In this document: positions 44,018 through 53,125 of the stretch, piece after piece
Layout: every line of letters starts with the position of its first letter
Position numbering within the stretch: the stretch's first letter is position 1
Assembly: GCF_002209535.1 (NCBI RefSeq)
Contig: NZ_NJIG01000012.1
Span: 62,001-126,000 of the forward strand
Reading direction: 5' to 3'
DNA from: Achromobacter marplatensis
Lineage (GTDB): Bacteria; Pseudomonadota; Gammaproteobacteria; Burkholderiales; Burkholderiaceae_B
DNA: 64,000 nucleotides
Notes under the pieces: generated by a model
Told to the model about the DNA's origin: nothing
The model's database searches: none
Seen by the model: the letters and a program-made list of their open reading frames with translations, nothing else
Program-made: the position numbers and the translations under genes

Positions 44018-45288
44018 AGCGTGGCGAGTTCTAGTTCTTCGGAGGATTGAGAAGCTGTAGGCGTTGCCGAACGTTTACGCTGAGCAATCACCGTGCGCGA
44101 CACGCCGAACATTGCTGCTGCGTCGGTCATCGAGATGCTGACTAAACTCTGGCTACCTAGAGCGAGTGACTCGGACGGCCTGACTGGCTTCTTTCCCAGG
44201 GCCTTCATTAGTTGGCCTCCGACAGCACGTGCCAAAAGGGGCGGAACGCTGTTGCCAATTTGTCGAAAGCCGTGCCACTTCGTGGCGTGAAAGCGAAACC
44301 AGTCGGGATAAGAATGCAGCCGCGCCGCCTCGCGGACGGTGATTACACGCGGCACAGTCGGATGAATGGGGCGTGGTGACGTGAATGCTCCTCGGTCGCT
44401 TGCAGTGCCTGCGCGCAGGGTGTTGCAGAGGCCGTCAAGAGCTAACTTCTTGAATCGGCTGATAGGTTCCACATCGTTTGGAGCAGTGGCGGCGAAGCGC
44501 TTGCGCGACAGCTCGGTGTGCTCGGTCAGCAAGGAGCACGTCAGCAGGCTCGCATCGAACTGACGAGGATGGCCGAAATCAGTTGGATCGTCCACTTTTC
44601 CGCGTAGGTACGCAGCGTAATTGGACGGTTTGCCATATTTCGCCTTAACCCAATCCCGTTCCCATAATTCAGGGAAAGTCTCCGCATCGGGTATATCTCC
44701 TATAGCGTCGCCCACAGTTGTGCGCCCGGTGGGCTCCGGGTACGCCGGGAGACGAAGACCTTTGCGAGCCCCCATCAGAATCAGACGGCGTCTATCCTGA
44801 GGAACGCCATAGTCGGCCGCGTTAAGCACCTTGTAATCTGTTACTACATCGTAGCCACCGTCCTGAAACGCCTCGATGATTTCTTGCAGAAACTGGCGGT
44901 GTTTTCCGACGGTCAATCCTTTAACGTTTTCGAAGACGAAATACTTGGGCTTCAGCTCCATCACCACGCGGACGTAGTGATACACAAGTTGATTGCGCGA
45001 ATCGTCGAGCGCGCGCTTTCCGATTAAAGAGAAGCCTTGGCATGGTGCGCCACCGACTACAACATCGAGGTCGCGCTTCCCAATTCCTGCGACACGGCGC
45101 AGTTCGTCCCCTGTCACGTCAATGATGCTCTTGCACACGGTTGCGCAGGTGGGGAAGTTGAACTTGTGCGCAGCGGAGTGAATCGGGTCGATCTCTACGG
45201 CCGCGACGATGTCGAAGCCGGCTTGCTCGAAGCCGAGGCTTAAACCTCCTGCTCCAGCGAACAAATCGATCCCAATGGGGCGTGCCAT
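44014..45288 (-). CDS. DNA (cytosine-5)-methyltransferase
   Basis: 424 residues. Motif I FAGAGGLSLGFEQAG (residues 10-24), motif IV with catalytic Cys83 (GGAPCQGFS), motif VI FENVKG, motif VIII QDRRRLILMG, a target-recognition region of about 100 residues, and motifs IX (VITVREAARLHSYPD) and X (QIGNSVPPLLARAVG). After motif X comes an unusual about 50-residue tail with a helix-turn-helix look (SMTDAAAMFGVSRTVIAQRK), which could let the enzyme bind its own promoter. The gene precedes the restriction gene and follows vsr after 81 bases containing a perfect palindrome. Confidence 0.93.
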   Translation of the reverse strand: MARPIGIDLFAGAGGLSLGFEQAGFDIVAAVEIDPIHSAAHKFNFPTCATVCKSIIDVTGDELRRVAGIGKRDLDVVVGGAPCQGFSLIGKRALDDSRNQLVYHYVRVVMELKPKYFVFENVKGLTVGKHRQFLQEIIEAFQDGGYDVVTDYKVLNAADYGVPQDRRRLILMGARKGLRLPAYPEPTGRTTVGDAIGDIPDAETFPELWERDWVKAKYGKPSNYAAYLRGKVDDPTDFGHPRQFDASLLTCSLLTEHTELSRKRFAATAPNDVEPISRFKKLALDGLCNTLRAGTASDRGAFTSPRPIHPTVPRVITVREAARLHSYPDWFRFHATKWHGFRQIGNSVPPLLARAVGGQLMKALGKKPVRPSESLALGSQSLVSISMTDAAAMFGVSRTVIAQRKRSATPTASQSSEELELATL

Positions 45289-45341
45289 AGCTGAGTGTCC
45301 TTCTCGTTCATCGAGTGCAGATTGGAAGCCCGAATCATACC

Positions 45342-45369
45342 AAAAACGATCGCTTTATCGATCGTTTTT
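45342..45369. promoter_or_regulatory. Perfect palindrome between vsr and the methyltransferase gene
   Basis: AAAAACGATCG (45342-45352) and CGATCGTTTTT (45359-45369) form a perfect 11-bp inverted repeat with a 6-base spacer. On the minus strand it starts at the vsr stop and ends in TTTTT, so it can terminate vsr transcription. TATGAT at 45334-45339 (minus strand) follows at once and would be a -10 element for the methyltransferase, so the palindrome may equally be an operator. Confidence 0.6.
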
Positions 45370-45780
45370 TTAGGCGTGATCCAGAACGTCCCGTAGGCGC
45401 GCCTCCAAGGCTTCGATATCACGCAGCTCGCACTGCCACACAACGACAACGCGCCAGCCGTTCTCTGCTAAAGAGGTCTCCTTGCGGTAGTCGCGGGCTC
45501 GATTGGTCTCGATCTTCGGCCGCCAGTAGTCGAGGCGAGATTTCGGGAGTTGCCCAATTCGACAGCCATGGCCATGCCAAAAGCATCCGTGTACGAACAA
45601 TGCCACACGGCGGCTCGGAAATACGATGTCCGGAGTGCCAGGTAAGTCTTTTCGATGCAGGCGGAAGCGGTAACCCAGGCTGTGGAGCAAAGAGCGGACC
45701 GTTCTCTCAGGCTTCGTGTCCTTGCTTCTGACCTGCTGCATCAGGTAGCGACGACGATCAGGAGCAAGTCTATCAGTCAT
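45370..45780 (-). CDS. vsr: Very short patch repair endonuclease Vsr
   Basis: 136 residues. Vsr nicks 5' of T in T:G mismatches that arise when 5-methylcytosine deaminates, and so protects sites of a C5 methyltransferase. GTPDIVFP with Asp51, and FVHGCFWHGHGC with His64 and His69, match the catalytic and zinc residues of E. coli Vsr at the same numbering. It is located upstream of the C5 methyltransferase, a standard partner. Confidence 0.95.
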   Translation of the reverse strand: MTDRLAPDRRRYLMQQVRSKDTKPERTVRSLLHSLGYRFRLHRKDLPGTPDIVFPSRRVALFVHGCFWHGHGCRIGQLPKSRLDYWRPKIETNRARDYRKETSLAENGWRVVVVWQCELRDIEALEARLRDVLDHA

Positions 45781-45996
45781 GGGGATCGACTCGCTTGGCC
45801 GATGAGCTGAGAGGGGCGAACCGTGTTGTGGCGCCGCGATAGCGCGTTTCCGACCGGCTCCACGCTACGATGCGCAGTGCGGCTCGGGATCATTGTCAGG
45901 ACTGTATCATGTTGCTCTTTTGGGGAACCGCCGGCATCCGACCATGCAATGCTGCCCTGTCAGGCGTCTATCAGGCGCGGCGGCAATAGCACCGGA

Positions 45997-47406
45997 TTAG
46001 CGGCTGGCGGCGGGCATCTTCGACTGTTGAGTCAAGACTTCCGTGAGACGCTGTCCAAGCCGCTCCCAGGCGTCGGCCTTTTCTTCGGCGTAATTATGGT
46101 GCAAGTAATGCCTCCGCACCTTAGATCCCGCCAATATGTGGTTCTGGCAGCGGTCAATGATGTCCAGCGAGACTCCCAGCTGTTGCATCATCGTCGCCCC
46201 TGTGCGACGTAGGTCGTGGGGTGTCCAGTTCCCATTCTTCCCGCCGGCCAGCACGAGAGTGTTGTCGTGCTTACGGCGCTTGAGCGGCTTGCGTTTCATG
46301 AACCGTTCTTGCCGGTCTCCGACCTGTTTAGAGACGGCAGAAACGCTCACATGCGAATCAGTCAAGTTGCGAGCGGGGAAGCACCAAGCAGTTTTTCCCG
46401 TGAGCTCGTGAAGGGCTTGAAACCGATGCAGCACGAACGATGAGAGCCGTACATAATGGTTCTGCTTCTTGCCCCGCCGCCCTTTGACATTCTCCTTCGG
46501 AATGAACCATGTGCCCGCCTTGAGGTCTACATGCTCCCACCGCGCCATCAGTAGTTCGCCGATTCGGCAGAGGGTGCCTAGGCTGATCCATACGGCAAGT
46601 TGACTTTCCTTCTTGAGTGGTCGTTCATGCTTGTACTTGGTGCCTGGCGCGGCCGCTTCGTAGTTTGCCGCCATGTCGGCAAAGATCTCGTGTAATTCTC
46701 GAATTTCATTTGGTGAGAGCACGCGCGTGCGCTCTTCCTCATGATCGGGGGGGAGGATCGAATCTTCGCTGATTAGATCAGCCGGGTTTCCATCAATCAG
46801 TAATCCGCGCCACGGCTGGCGCTTCTCGGCCCAAGCCAACATCTGCTTGACGCCGAGCAACATATGGGTGGCCTTACTGACCGTTCCTGCGTCGATGGCC
46901 GCCCGAAGTAAAGCACGCAAGGCAGACTCCGTCAGGCCACGCAGGGGAGTGACGCCAATGTGGGGCAAGATGTCCCGCTTGAACATCCGCGCGACCTCCT
47001 TGTTCCCATCTTTGCGGTTGATGCCCTCGACAATCCAGAGGTCGAATAGGTCCTGCACTGTGAGGACCTGCACCCGATCTCGCTCGGCCTCTGCCAGCGT
47101 GGCAGCAACGGCCTTCTGCTTTTCGATACGCGCCGCCTTCTTGGCGGCCGTGGGATCGATGCCCTCTGCGGCGGTCACGCGCACTCGGTCCCGTTCCGCT
47201 CGGATGTTTGCCAGGCTCTTCTTCGGCCAGGATCCCAGCGCGTGGTCGCGCTTCGCTCCACCCAGCTTGTACTCATAGCGAAAGGAAACGGTCAGGCCCC
47301 GCGTGCCCGCCCGTACGCGTCCTACGATGCCTCCGTCTTCGCGAAGGATACGACCGCCGTCAGCCGCGGTCAGTGCTTCCAACTCTCGGTTGGTGATCTT
47401 GCTCAT
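45997..47406 (-). CDS. int: Tyrosine-type integrase of the tRNA-Pro island
   Basis: 469 residues. The N-terminal arm-binding domain (DUF4102-like, VRAGTRGLTVSFRYEYKLGG and ALGSWPKKSLANIRAERD) is followed by a SAM-like core domain and the catalytic domain with Arg281 (TLCRIGELLMARW), His397-x-x-Arg400 (TPHDLRRTG), His423 and the nucleophile Tyr439 (HYLHHNY; Tyr434 is also near). Members of this P4-type group insert into tRNA 3' ends, in agreement with the duplicated tRNA-Pro end 173 bases upstream of its start. The gene reads away from attR into the island. Confidence 0.95.
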   Translation of the reverse strand: MSKITNRELEALTAADGGRILREDGGIVGRVRAGTRGLTVSFRYEYKLGGAKRDHALGSWPKKSLANIRAERDRVRVTAAEGIDPTAAKKAARIEKQKAVAATLAEAERDRVQVLTVQDLFDLWIVEGINRKDGNKEVARMFKRDILPHIGVTPLRGLTESALRALLRAAIDAGTVSKATHMLLGVKQMLAWAEKRQPWRGLLIDGNPADLISEDSILPPDHEEERTRVLSPNEIRELHEIFADMAANYEAAAPGTKYKHERPLKKESQLAVWISLGTLCRIGELLMARWEHVDLKAGTWFIPKENVKGRRGKKQNHYVRLSSFVLHRFQALHELTGKTAWCFPARNLTDSHVSVSAVSKQVGDRQERFMKRKPLKRRKHDNTLVLAGGKNGNWTPHDLRRTGATMMQQLGVSLDIIDRCQNHILAGSKVRRHYLHHNYAEEKADAWERLGQRLTEVLTQQSKMPAASR

Positions 47407-47423
47407 GCTTCTATCCTTCGATA

Positions 47424-47446
47424 TTTTTACCCCACTTTTACCCCAC
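47424..47446 (+). repeat. Paired TTTTACCCCAC motifs, probable integrase arm sites (right)
   Basis: Two directly adjacent copies, same orientation as the pair at 19988-20011, sit between the integrase start codon and attR, where they could also let the integrase repress its own promoter. Confidence 0.7.
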
Positions 47447-47579
47447 CTAAATGTCCGGCTTGGGATGGATGGAAGTGGACAGTTCTGGATAGTCTATCAG
47501 CTTGAAACCAGCATGAATATTGGATTTACTGGAATCCAGGAGTGTCCGGAATGATCCATAGCTATCCACCAGTTATCTT

Positions 47580-47626
47580 CTTTGGGAGCAGAGGGTCGTG
47601 AGTTCGAATCCCACCGCCCCGACCAA
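47580..47626 (+). repeat. attR core: duplicated tRNA-Pro 3' end
   Basis: Exact copy of 19889-19935. The 5' half of the tRNA is absent, so this is not a functional tRNA gene. Confidence 0.93.
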
Positions 47627-47633
47627 TAAAATC

Positions 47634-47670
47634 AAAGGGTTAGCTCAATGTCGTTGAGCTAACCCTTTTT
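47634..47670 (+). terminator. Terminator behind attR
   Basis: A perfect 15-bp stem AAAGGGTTAGCTCAA/TTGAGCTAACCCTTT with a 5-nt loop, then a T-tract. It holds the place of the tRNA terminator that existed before the left island inserted; its sequence differs wholly from the one at 19943-19979. Confidence 0.9.
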
Positions 47671-47680
47671 CTTTGCTCGG

Positions 47681-47704
47681 CATATGGGACAACATATGGG
47701 ACAA
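47681..47704 (+). repeat. Tandem 12-bp repeat beside attR, possible arm sites of a second element
   Basis: CATATGGGACAA occurs twice back to back. Its distance from the att core (55 bases) is nearly the same as that of the TTTTACCCCAC pair from attL (53 bases), which suggests that the DNA to the right is another tRNA-Pro-inserted element with a different integrase. Confidence 0.55.
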
Positions 47705-49819
47705 CGAACTTGCAGTTGGCGGTGAGCAAGTTCAGGCGGCATCAAGCCAAGGATGTGCACTCGGTGGCAATAGCCCATCTCGGGACTTGCCGGGTCTCTG
47801 CTTGATTGGGGGGGGCGGGCAGCTCGCCGCACTTTAGGCTCATCAGGCCAATTGGGTGGGTTCTGGGGACTGTTGCGCTTGGGGCAGGCCAAACCCCTTC
47901 ATCTGAGGCTGTGTGTGCTGGGGCAGCAAAGCGAGAGTTCCGAGCCCAGGTCGCAGAGCATCGGCGGCACCACGCGACAGTTGAATCGTTACGACCCCTC
48001 GGCCCTTCCATCCTCGCGGCGTTATTCGTTAGCGGAGCAAATGCCGAGCTGTGCTGTGGACCGGTCTTTCGCGGTTGCACTTTTAAAGCGTCGCGGCCTG
48101 TACTCTGTATGTGCTGTGTGCATTGCACTGAGACCATACTGCACACCTCAGTGTCAAATGCGCTCTGAGCTGCGCTGAGAGAAATTAAAGTCGACGGTCT
48201 ATCCGACCCGAACTGCGGAGACTTGGCCTAGTACGGGAATGAGGGGATAGGGCATCCTTTAACCTAGTACTGATACGAGGGGTGCCCTTTCGACAATGGA
48301 AGTAGGAGTTGCCAGCGCAATGTCTGAATGGCTGCGACTGGAACACGGAGTCTTTCAGGCGGCTAACAGATTATTTCGCTGAGTCGACTCCGAGCTGGCC
48401 GCGATCCCGCGTATGAGGCGCTGAAACTTGTCCGCAGGTCCGTAGATTTCACCCCGCCGCAACCGTCCGCACTTGTGAATCGTGGGGGGCCTTGGTGGAT
48501 CCTGCTGTACCGAAGGAGGGTGGGGCGCGATTAATGCTCAGAAACACGGACCGTGGGTCGCAGCAAAAAGGTCGGCAATGGCTGGACCAAGCGCGGTTCA
48601 TGTCGCGGAGGAGTTAGTGGCTTGAATTGCCGACAGGGTATTTGAGTATCTCGGCCTGGCAAATAGTTCCCAGTCAAAAGAGTCAGGCTCGTGGCGTTGC
48701 AAAAATAACTCCCACCTTGAGACGCCGGCGCCGGACAGTTGCCACCCTAGTCACGCACGTCTGGAACATCATCAACCGTCGATCGTTCCAGCTTCACTGA
48801 CGGTGGGCGAGGGGCGGGGCGGCTGTCCAGTTGTGGACCATCGAACAGATCCGGAGTGCTTGGCTGGCGTAGAGATCAAGTGTTGACGCCATCAGTCAAA
48901 GCCCTTTTCAAACACTCTATCAAAATCCCTATCAAATATTCCGAATGCGCGGGGAAGCTTGGCGCCCCGGTGGGCATCGATTCTTGCCATGGACAAAAGG
49001 GAAGGCTGGCTCGGCGGTCTCACGTTCTAGCGAGCGAAGTCGTTGGATTGTGCAATACAGGACTCTGGCCACACCCTCCGACTTGCCCACTTTCTTTTGC
49101 ACGGCGCCAACCGTCTTCTAGACCCTGCAAGGCAAAAACTCGGAGATTCGACTCGCGTTTCAGGAACAGAGCGCGAGACTGCGCAGAACGCGCTCTGGGT
49201 GGCAATGACTCTAAAGTGGCTGCTACCCCCGTCACCCGAGGTGTTTCGACCGCTCATGCGGGCTGTGGACGCGTCCAAGCACCATCGCTGCATCTACGAG
49301 GGCGTCCCATCTGGAATTGGTCCGGCCTGTTGTGGCTTATCAGGTCAGACAGCGGCGCAGACGCTGTTGACACTGGCGTAGCCAGTAAAAGATTTGGGAT
49401 TGGGAATGGGATTGGGATTGGTAGCTTTGCATCCGGTTTGCACTGGGTTCGAAAATAAAACCTGGCCATAACCTGCTGGGTTTCCGCTACAGGCCCCCGT
49501 TTCCCTCGCTTCGTGGGTATTTCTCCTATGAGGATGGCCATGGATCCTGTGTCAGCGGCGCTCATGGACCTCAAGATCTGAGCAACTGTGCAGGGGCACA
49601 GCGCGCTCCTTTACGCCGTGTTTCAGAACCAAATTGGTCGAGTGCCGCTCTAGGTTTTGATGTGAGAACCGGCGGTTAACCAAGTAGGAACCCAGCAGGA
49701 TCCCAACGGGTTTCCTGTTACGAAAGATGTTGCGTTGCGCTGCGGATTCTCAGTTCATATCCGGCGGTGATTGCTATCATCAGGCGTACCGATAGGGCTG
49801 TGTTTGTGGAGAAAAGCGT
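47705..49819. other. 2.1-kb degenerate region without recognisable genes
   Basis: All open frames here are short and show no family likeness, ribosome site or codon bias. The stretch has mixed composition, with stops in every frame. It holds a G-quadruplex motif at 49396-49416 (listed). It probably is decayed mobile DNA. Confidence 0.55.
49396..49416 (+). other. G-quadruplex motif, GGG(ATT/AAT) repeat
   Basis: Four GGG runs separated by three-base loops (ATT, AAT, ATT) in 21 bases, an ideal parallel G-quadruplex former. It is in non-coding DNA. Confidence 0.65.
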
Positions 49820-49939
49820 ATGGACTTGGGTACTACGGTGATGCTCGGAGTACTTGTAGCTGTTATCGCATTCGGCCTTTGGGTCGCGAATAACATCGCT
49901 CGTTCCGAAGGGCGCAACAAAGAAGACCATCAGACCTGA
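49820..49939 (+). CDS. Possible 39-residue single-pass membrane protein
   Basis: MDLGTTVMLGVLVAVIAFGL is followed by WVANNIARSEGRNKEDHQT: one membrane helix and a charged tail, the typical form of small membrane proteins. GGAG lies 9 bases upstream of the ATG. It ends 96 bases before the helicase gene on the same strand. The composition differs clearly from the non-coding DNA around it, so I think it is real, but no homologue is known to me. Confidence 0.5.
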   Translation: MDLGTTVMLGVLVAVIAFGLWVANNIARSEGRNKEDHQT

Positions 49940-50035
49940 AGCGGCAATAATTCGGAGTAGGTCTCAAAAATTAGGCTGGCTTGTTATGTTCTTTGAAGTA
50001 ACAATTGGTCATCTAGTTCATTCCGGGAGGGGGAC

Positions 50036-52966
50036 GTGGCCGATTTCTTCATTGAACATAGCCACATGCTGGCTTTGAAACCCATTAGCAGTCCGAACTC
50101 GGGTTTTAGGCCAGGCCAGTTGGGCGCTCTTCATTCTGTGGCGGCCCACTTTTCGGTCTACGACGAGCCGGCCATAGTGTCTTTGCCGACTGGATATGGG
50201 AAGACTGCCGTGATCATGGCGCTTCCTTTTTTGTTGGGCTCAAACCGTGTGCTGGTGGTGGAACCCACGGATGTGCTGAGACGACAGACCTCGGCCCACT
50301 TCGGTGAACTGTCGACGCTACGCAAGCTCAAGGTCTTCCCGGCGGAGGCAGGAAATCCTCATGTACATCCACAGAAGGGCAGGCCATTGAGCGCCGATGA
50401 ATGGCTTGCCTTTCGAACTTTCGATGTGGTCGTGTCCACGCCAGCGAGCACATCGCCGGTCCTGGAGCCCGTAAGTCCCGCAGATCTATTCGATTTGATT
50501 ATCTTTGACGAGGCGCACCATGCTCCAGCAGACACTTGGAGTGCGTATCTCGGTCACTACTCCCGCGCCAAGTTTGTCTTCTTGACGGCTACTCCATTCA
50601 GGCGCGATAAAAAGGCAATTCCGGGTCGTCTGGCATATAGCTATCCAGTTTCCAAGGCGTCTCGCGAACAAGCGTTCGGAAGCGTCTCCTTTCGTCCAGC
50701 GCCTGTGCATAACGATCACGATGAGGACGAGGTGGACCTTGCCATCGCAAGGGTGGCGATTGCACAGCTGCGGGAAGATCAGGCGCAAGGATTCGACCAT
50801 CGACTGTTTGCGCGAGCATCCTCGATATCCGCTGCTAGGAAGCTGACGGGGATTTACGCCGGGCTGGGGGCGAGGGTAGAAGCGATCGACAGCGGAATTT
50901 CCAAACGGAGGCAGGAGCAACTGGAGGTCTCCTTGCTCCAGGGGGAGCTGGAGGGAATAGTCTGCGTTGACATGTTCGGGGAGGGCTATGACTTTCCAAA
51001 GCTGAAGATCGCAGCACTCCATGCGCCGCACCGCTCCCTGGTTCCAACGATACAGTTCATAGGGCGGTTCGCGCGAACAAACGATGAACGCACGGGAAAC
51101 GCTACTTTGGTGTCGACTGTGAGTCGTCTGCAAGATGCCACTGCACGGCTCTTTCAAGAGGGAGTGGACATCGCTTCCCTTATCGACGAAGAGGCGAGGC
51201 GACAGCTCGCCGAAGGGGCTGCCGATGAATCGATCTTGGAGATCTTGAAGCCGAAGAGGCAGACAGTCTCTGACTACGATGCCGTGTCGCCAATGTCATT
51301 TGAGCTATATGCCCATGCTCGAATCTTTCAGTGCGACGAGGCCCCGGACTTCACTTTGTTTGAGGCATTGATAGGGCGACGGCTTCACTTGGCTAAGCAG
51401 TGGATCTCGGATGATGGATTGATCACACTGCTTTTGACCGTCGACAATGAGCCGCCGAACTGGGCGACTGCTGACGTACTTGTAAATGTACGACACGACG
51501 TTTTCCTGCTGGCCTACAACGCTGCTACGCGATTGTGCTTCATTGGCTCCACTCGTAGAACAGATCGCTTATATATCGCACTAATGCAGGTCGTGGCCAA
51601 GGATCACCATAGGCCTTTGAGCTTCGAGGAGACCATCCGTGCGCGCGCCGGCCTCACGGATATGCGCTTCTACGCTGTTGGCTTGCGTAACACGGCCGTA
51701 AATTCGCAAGCAGAATCCTATCGCATGCTAACTGGACCTCGTGCTGAGCGAGCGGTCACGCCGGGCGATGGGCGCGCCTACGTACAAGGACATTACTTTG
51801 GGAGTGGATTGGAAGATGGCGAGCGTGAAACCATCGGAGCAAGCAGTAACTCGCGTATATGGAGCAATCAACGTCTTTCCGTATCGCAATACCTTGAGTG
51901 GATATCGAAGCTGAACAATCGCTTGAATGGCGACGAAACGCTAGCAGAGTCTCAGCTAGATCTCGTCCAGCATTCGCGGACGTTGCGGCGAATCCCAGAT
52001 GTTGTTATTGGTGGAAGTTGGTCGCGCAATGCCTACAAGCAGGCGCATCGGTTGAGATATCGACGTGTTGGGCAGCAGCAGTGGCTCTATCGCCAAATCA
52101 CTGATCTAGAGCTCTCGTCATTCGCCTCAGGACCTGATGGCCTGGATTTCGAAATCGTCTCGGACTCAGATGCGGTGCCCTACCGCATGTCTTTAGCCGG
52201 GGGCGCATTGTTTCGACAGCACGGCGCGGGTTGGGAAGTCGAAATATCTAGCACGCACGATGACTGGTTGGATTTTGACCAGTGGCTTTCTATGCACCCT
52301 CCAATCTTTTACGCAGCCGACAAGTCATCGTTTGAAGGGATGAACTGCTACCCGCCTCCGAAGCTGGCCAGCAATCGGCTTCTTGATGAGGACGTCGAGA
52401 ACCCTGGGTGGGCTGGCTGTGAGATCGGTAGAGAGTTTGACGCCGATAATCCCGAACGAATGACCGTCCACAGACATTTGGAATTGTGGATCAGGGCGAA
52501 GGAAAATCTCGAGGTCCTCGTTTATGACCACAGGACTGGGGAGGCCGCCGACTACATCGCGGTCACACGAGAAGAAGACGACAGAGTCCTCGTGAGTCTG
52601 TATCACTGCAAGGGAGCTGGGGGCGAACCAAATGGTGCCCGTGTTGACGACGTCTACGAAGTCACCTGCCAGCTACTAAAATCAGTTGTTTATTGCGAAT
52701 CCCGTGTGTTGGTCGAGCATGTGGAGCATCGGATAAATGAAAGGCGGCATAGGCGTCCGTCAGTCTTCAAGGTCGGCAATCTTGCAATGTTGCAAGAGAT
52801 CTTGCTGAACCGGAGCGCGGACAAAGTCAGTTTCGCCATCTATGGCGTGCAGCCGGGGATTTCGAAAGGACAGATTGATGCCCACCTCGCTGATCTTATG
52901 GCCTTCAGTATTGACTACGTGAAAAGAGGGGGCGCGGCCGTTGGGAAGTGGTTGGTGAATGCGTAA
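50036..52966 (+). CDS. DEAD/DEAH-box helicase with nuclease-like C-terminus
   Basis: 976 residues from a GTG start with GGAGG upstream. The superfamily 2 helicase core has motif I PTGYGKT (51-57), motif II DEAH (158-161), motif III TAT (184-186), and motif VI QFIGRFART near residue 340. Residues about 400-800 are unassigned. Near the C-terminus, GEAADYIAVTREEDDRVLVS followed by LYHCKGAGGEPNGARVDDVYE resembles a PD-(D/E)XK-type nuclease core (D ... HxK). Helicase-nuclease fusions of this kind are frequent in defence islands. Two further genes follow on the same strand, separated by 159 and 21 bases. Confidence 0.85.
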   Translation: MADFFIEHSHMLALKPISSPNSGFRPGQLGALHSVAAHFSVYDEPAIVSLPTGYGKTAVIMALPFLLGSNRVLVVEPTDVLRRQTSAHFGELSTLRKLKVFPAEAGNPHVHPQKGRPLSADEWLAFRTFDVVVSTPASTSPVLEPVSPADLFDLIIFDEAHHAPADTWSAYLGHYSRAKFVFLTATPFRRDKKAIPGRLAYSYPVSKASREQAFGSVSFRPAPVHNDHDEDEVDLAIARVAIAQLREDQAQGFDHRLFARASSISAARKLTGIYAGLGARVEAIDSGISKRRQEQLEVSLLQGELEGIVCVDMFGEGYDFPKLKIAALHAPHRSLVPTIQFIGRFARTNDERTGNATLVSTVSRLQDATARLFQEGVDIASLIDEEARRQLAEGAADESILEILKPKRQTVSDYDAVSPMSFELYAHARIFQCDEAPDFTLFEALIGRRLHLAKQWISDDGLITLLLTVDNEPPNWATADVLVNVRHDVFLLAYNAATRLCFIGSTRRTDRLYIALMQVVAKDHHRPLSFEETIRARAGLTDMRFYAVGLRNTAVNSQAESYRMLTGPRAERAVTPGDGRAYVQGHYFGSGLEDGERETIGASSNSRIWSNQRLSVSQYLEWISKLNNRLNGDETLAESQLDLVQHSRTLRRIPDVVIGGSWSRNAYKQAHRLRYRRVGQQQWLYRQITDLELSSFASGPDGLDFEIVSDSDAVPYRMSLAGGALFRQHGAGWEVEISSTHDDWLDFDQWLSMHPPIFYAADKSSFEGMNCYPPPKLASNRLLDEDVENPGWAGCEIGREFDADNPERMTVHRHLELWIRAKENLEVLVYDHRTGEAADYIAVTREEDDRVLVSLYHCKGAGGEPNGARVDDVYEVTCQLLKSVVYCESRVLVEHVEHRINERRHRRPSVFKVGNLAMLQEILLNRSADKVSFAIYGVQPGISKGQIDAHLADLMAFSIDYVKRGGAAVGKWLVNA

Positions 52967-53125
52967 AAGGGACTTCCATCGGGTGGCTGCGCTCCGCATG
53001 CGGCTTCCGGGGCCGCCCGTGCCAAAGAAAGGGCCGGTCCGAGCGTGGCAATAAAACAACCAGCTTCCGGTTTTTGCTCCTCTGTTGGTGGTAGAATTTC
53101 CGGAAGTTAAGGCCGAGGAGGCGCC

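Larger units (their letters stand above)
19889..47626. mobile_element. tRNA-Pro-integrated genomic island (about 27.7 kb)
   Basis: The borders are the 47-bp exact repeat of the tRNA-Pro 3' end (19889-19935 and 47580-47626). Inside are a tyrosine integrase next to the right border, matching TTTTACCCCAC motif pairs just within both borders, and an AlpA-type regulator near the left. Cargo includes phage-type recombination genes, IS fragments and a defence cluster (KAP NTPase, HEPN, HNH, Kiwa, restriction-modification, Vsr). No relaxase, type IV secretion or partition genes are visible, so I class it as an integrative island rather than a self-transmissible ICE. Confidence 0.9.

Noticed and set aside
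45823-46212. Plus-strand frame near vsr
   Set aside because: It overlaps the integrase 3' end in antisense and has no protein-like features.
47580-47626. Second tRNA-Pro gene
   Set aside because: Only the part from the anticodon loop to the 3' end is present; acceptor 5' strand and D-arm are missing.
19889-47626. Self-transmissible ICE
   Set aside because: No relaxase, coupling protein, type IV secretion or origin-of-transfer genes could be seen.
48856-49458. 200-codon frame in the degenerate region
   Set aside because: No ribosome site, no family likeness, uneven composition; overlapping frames on both strands are equally long.
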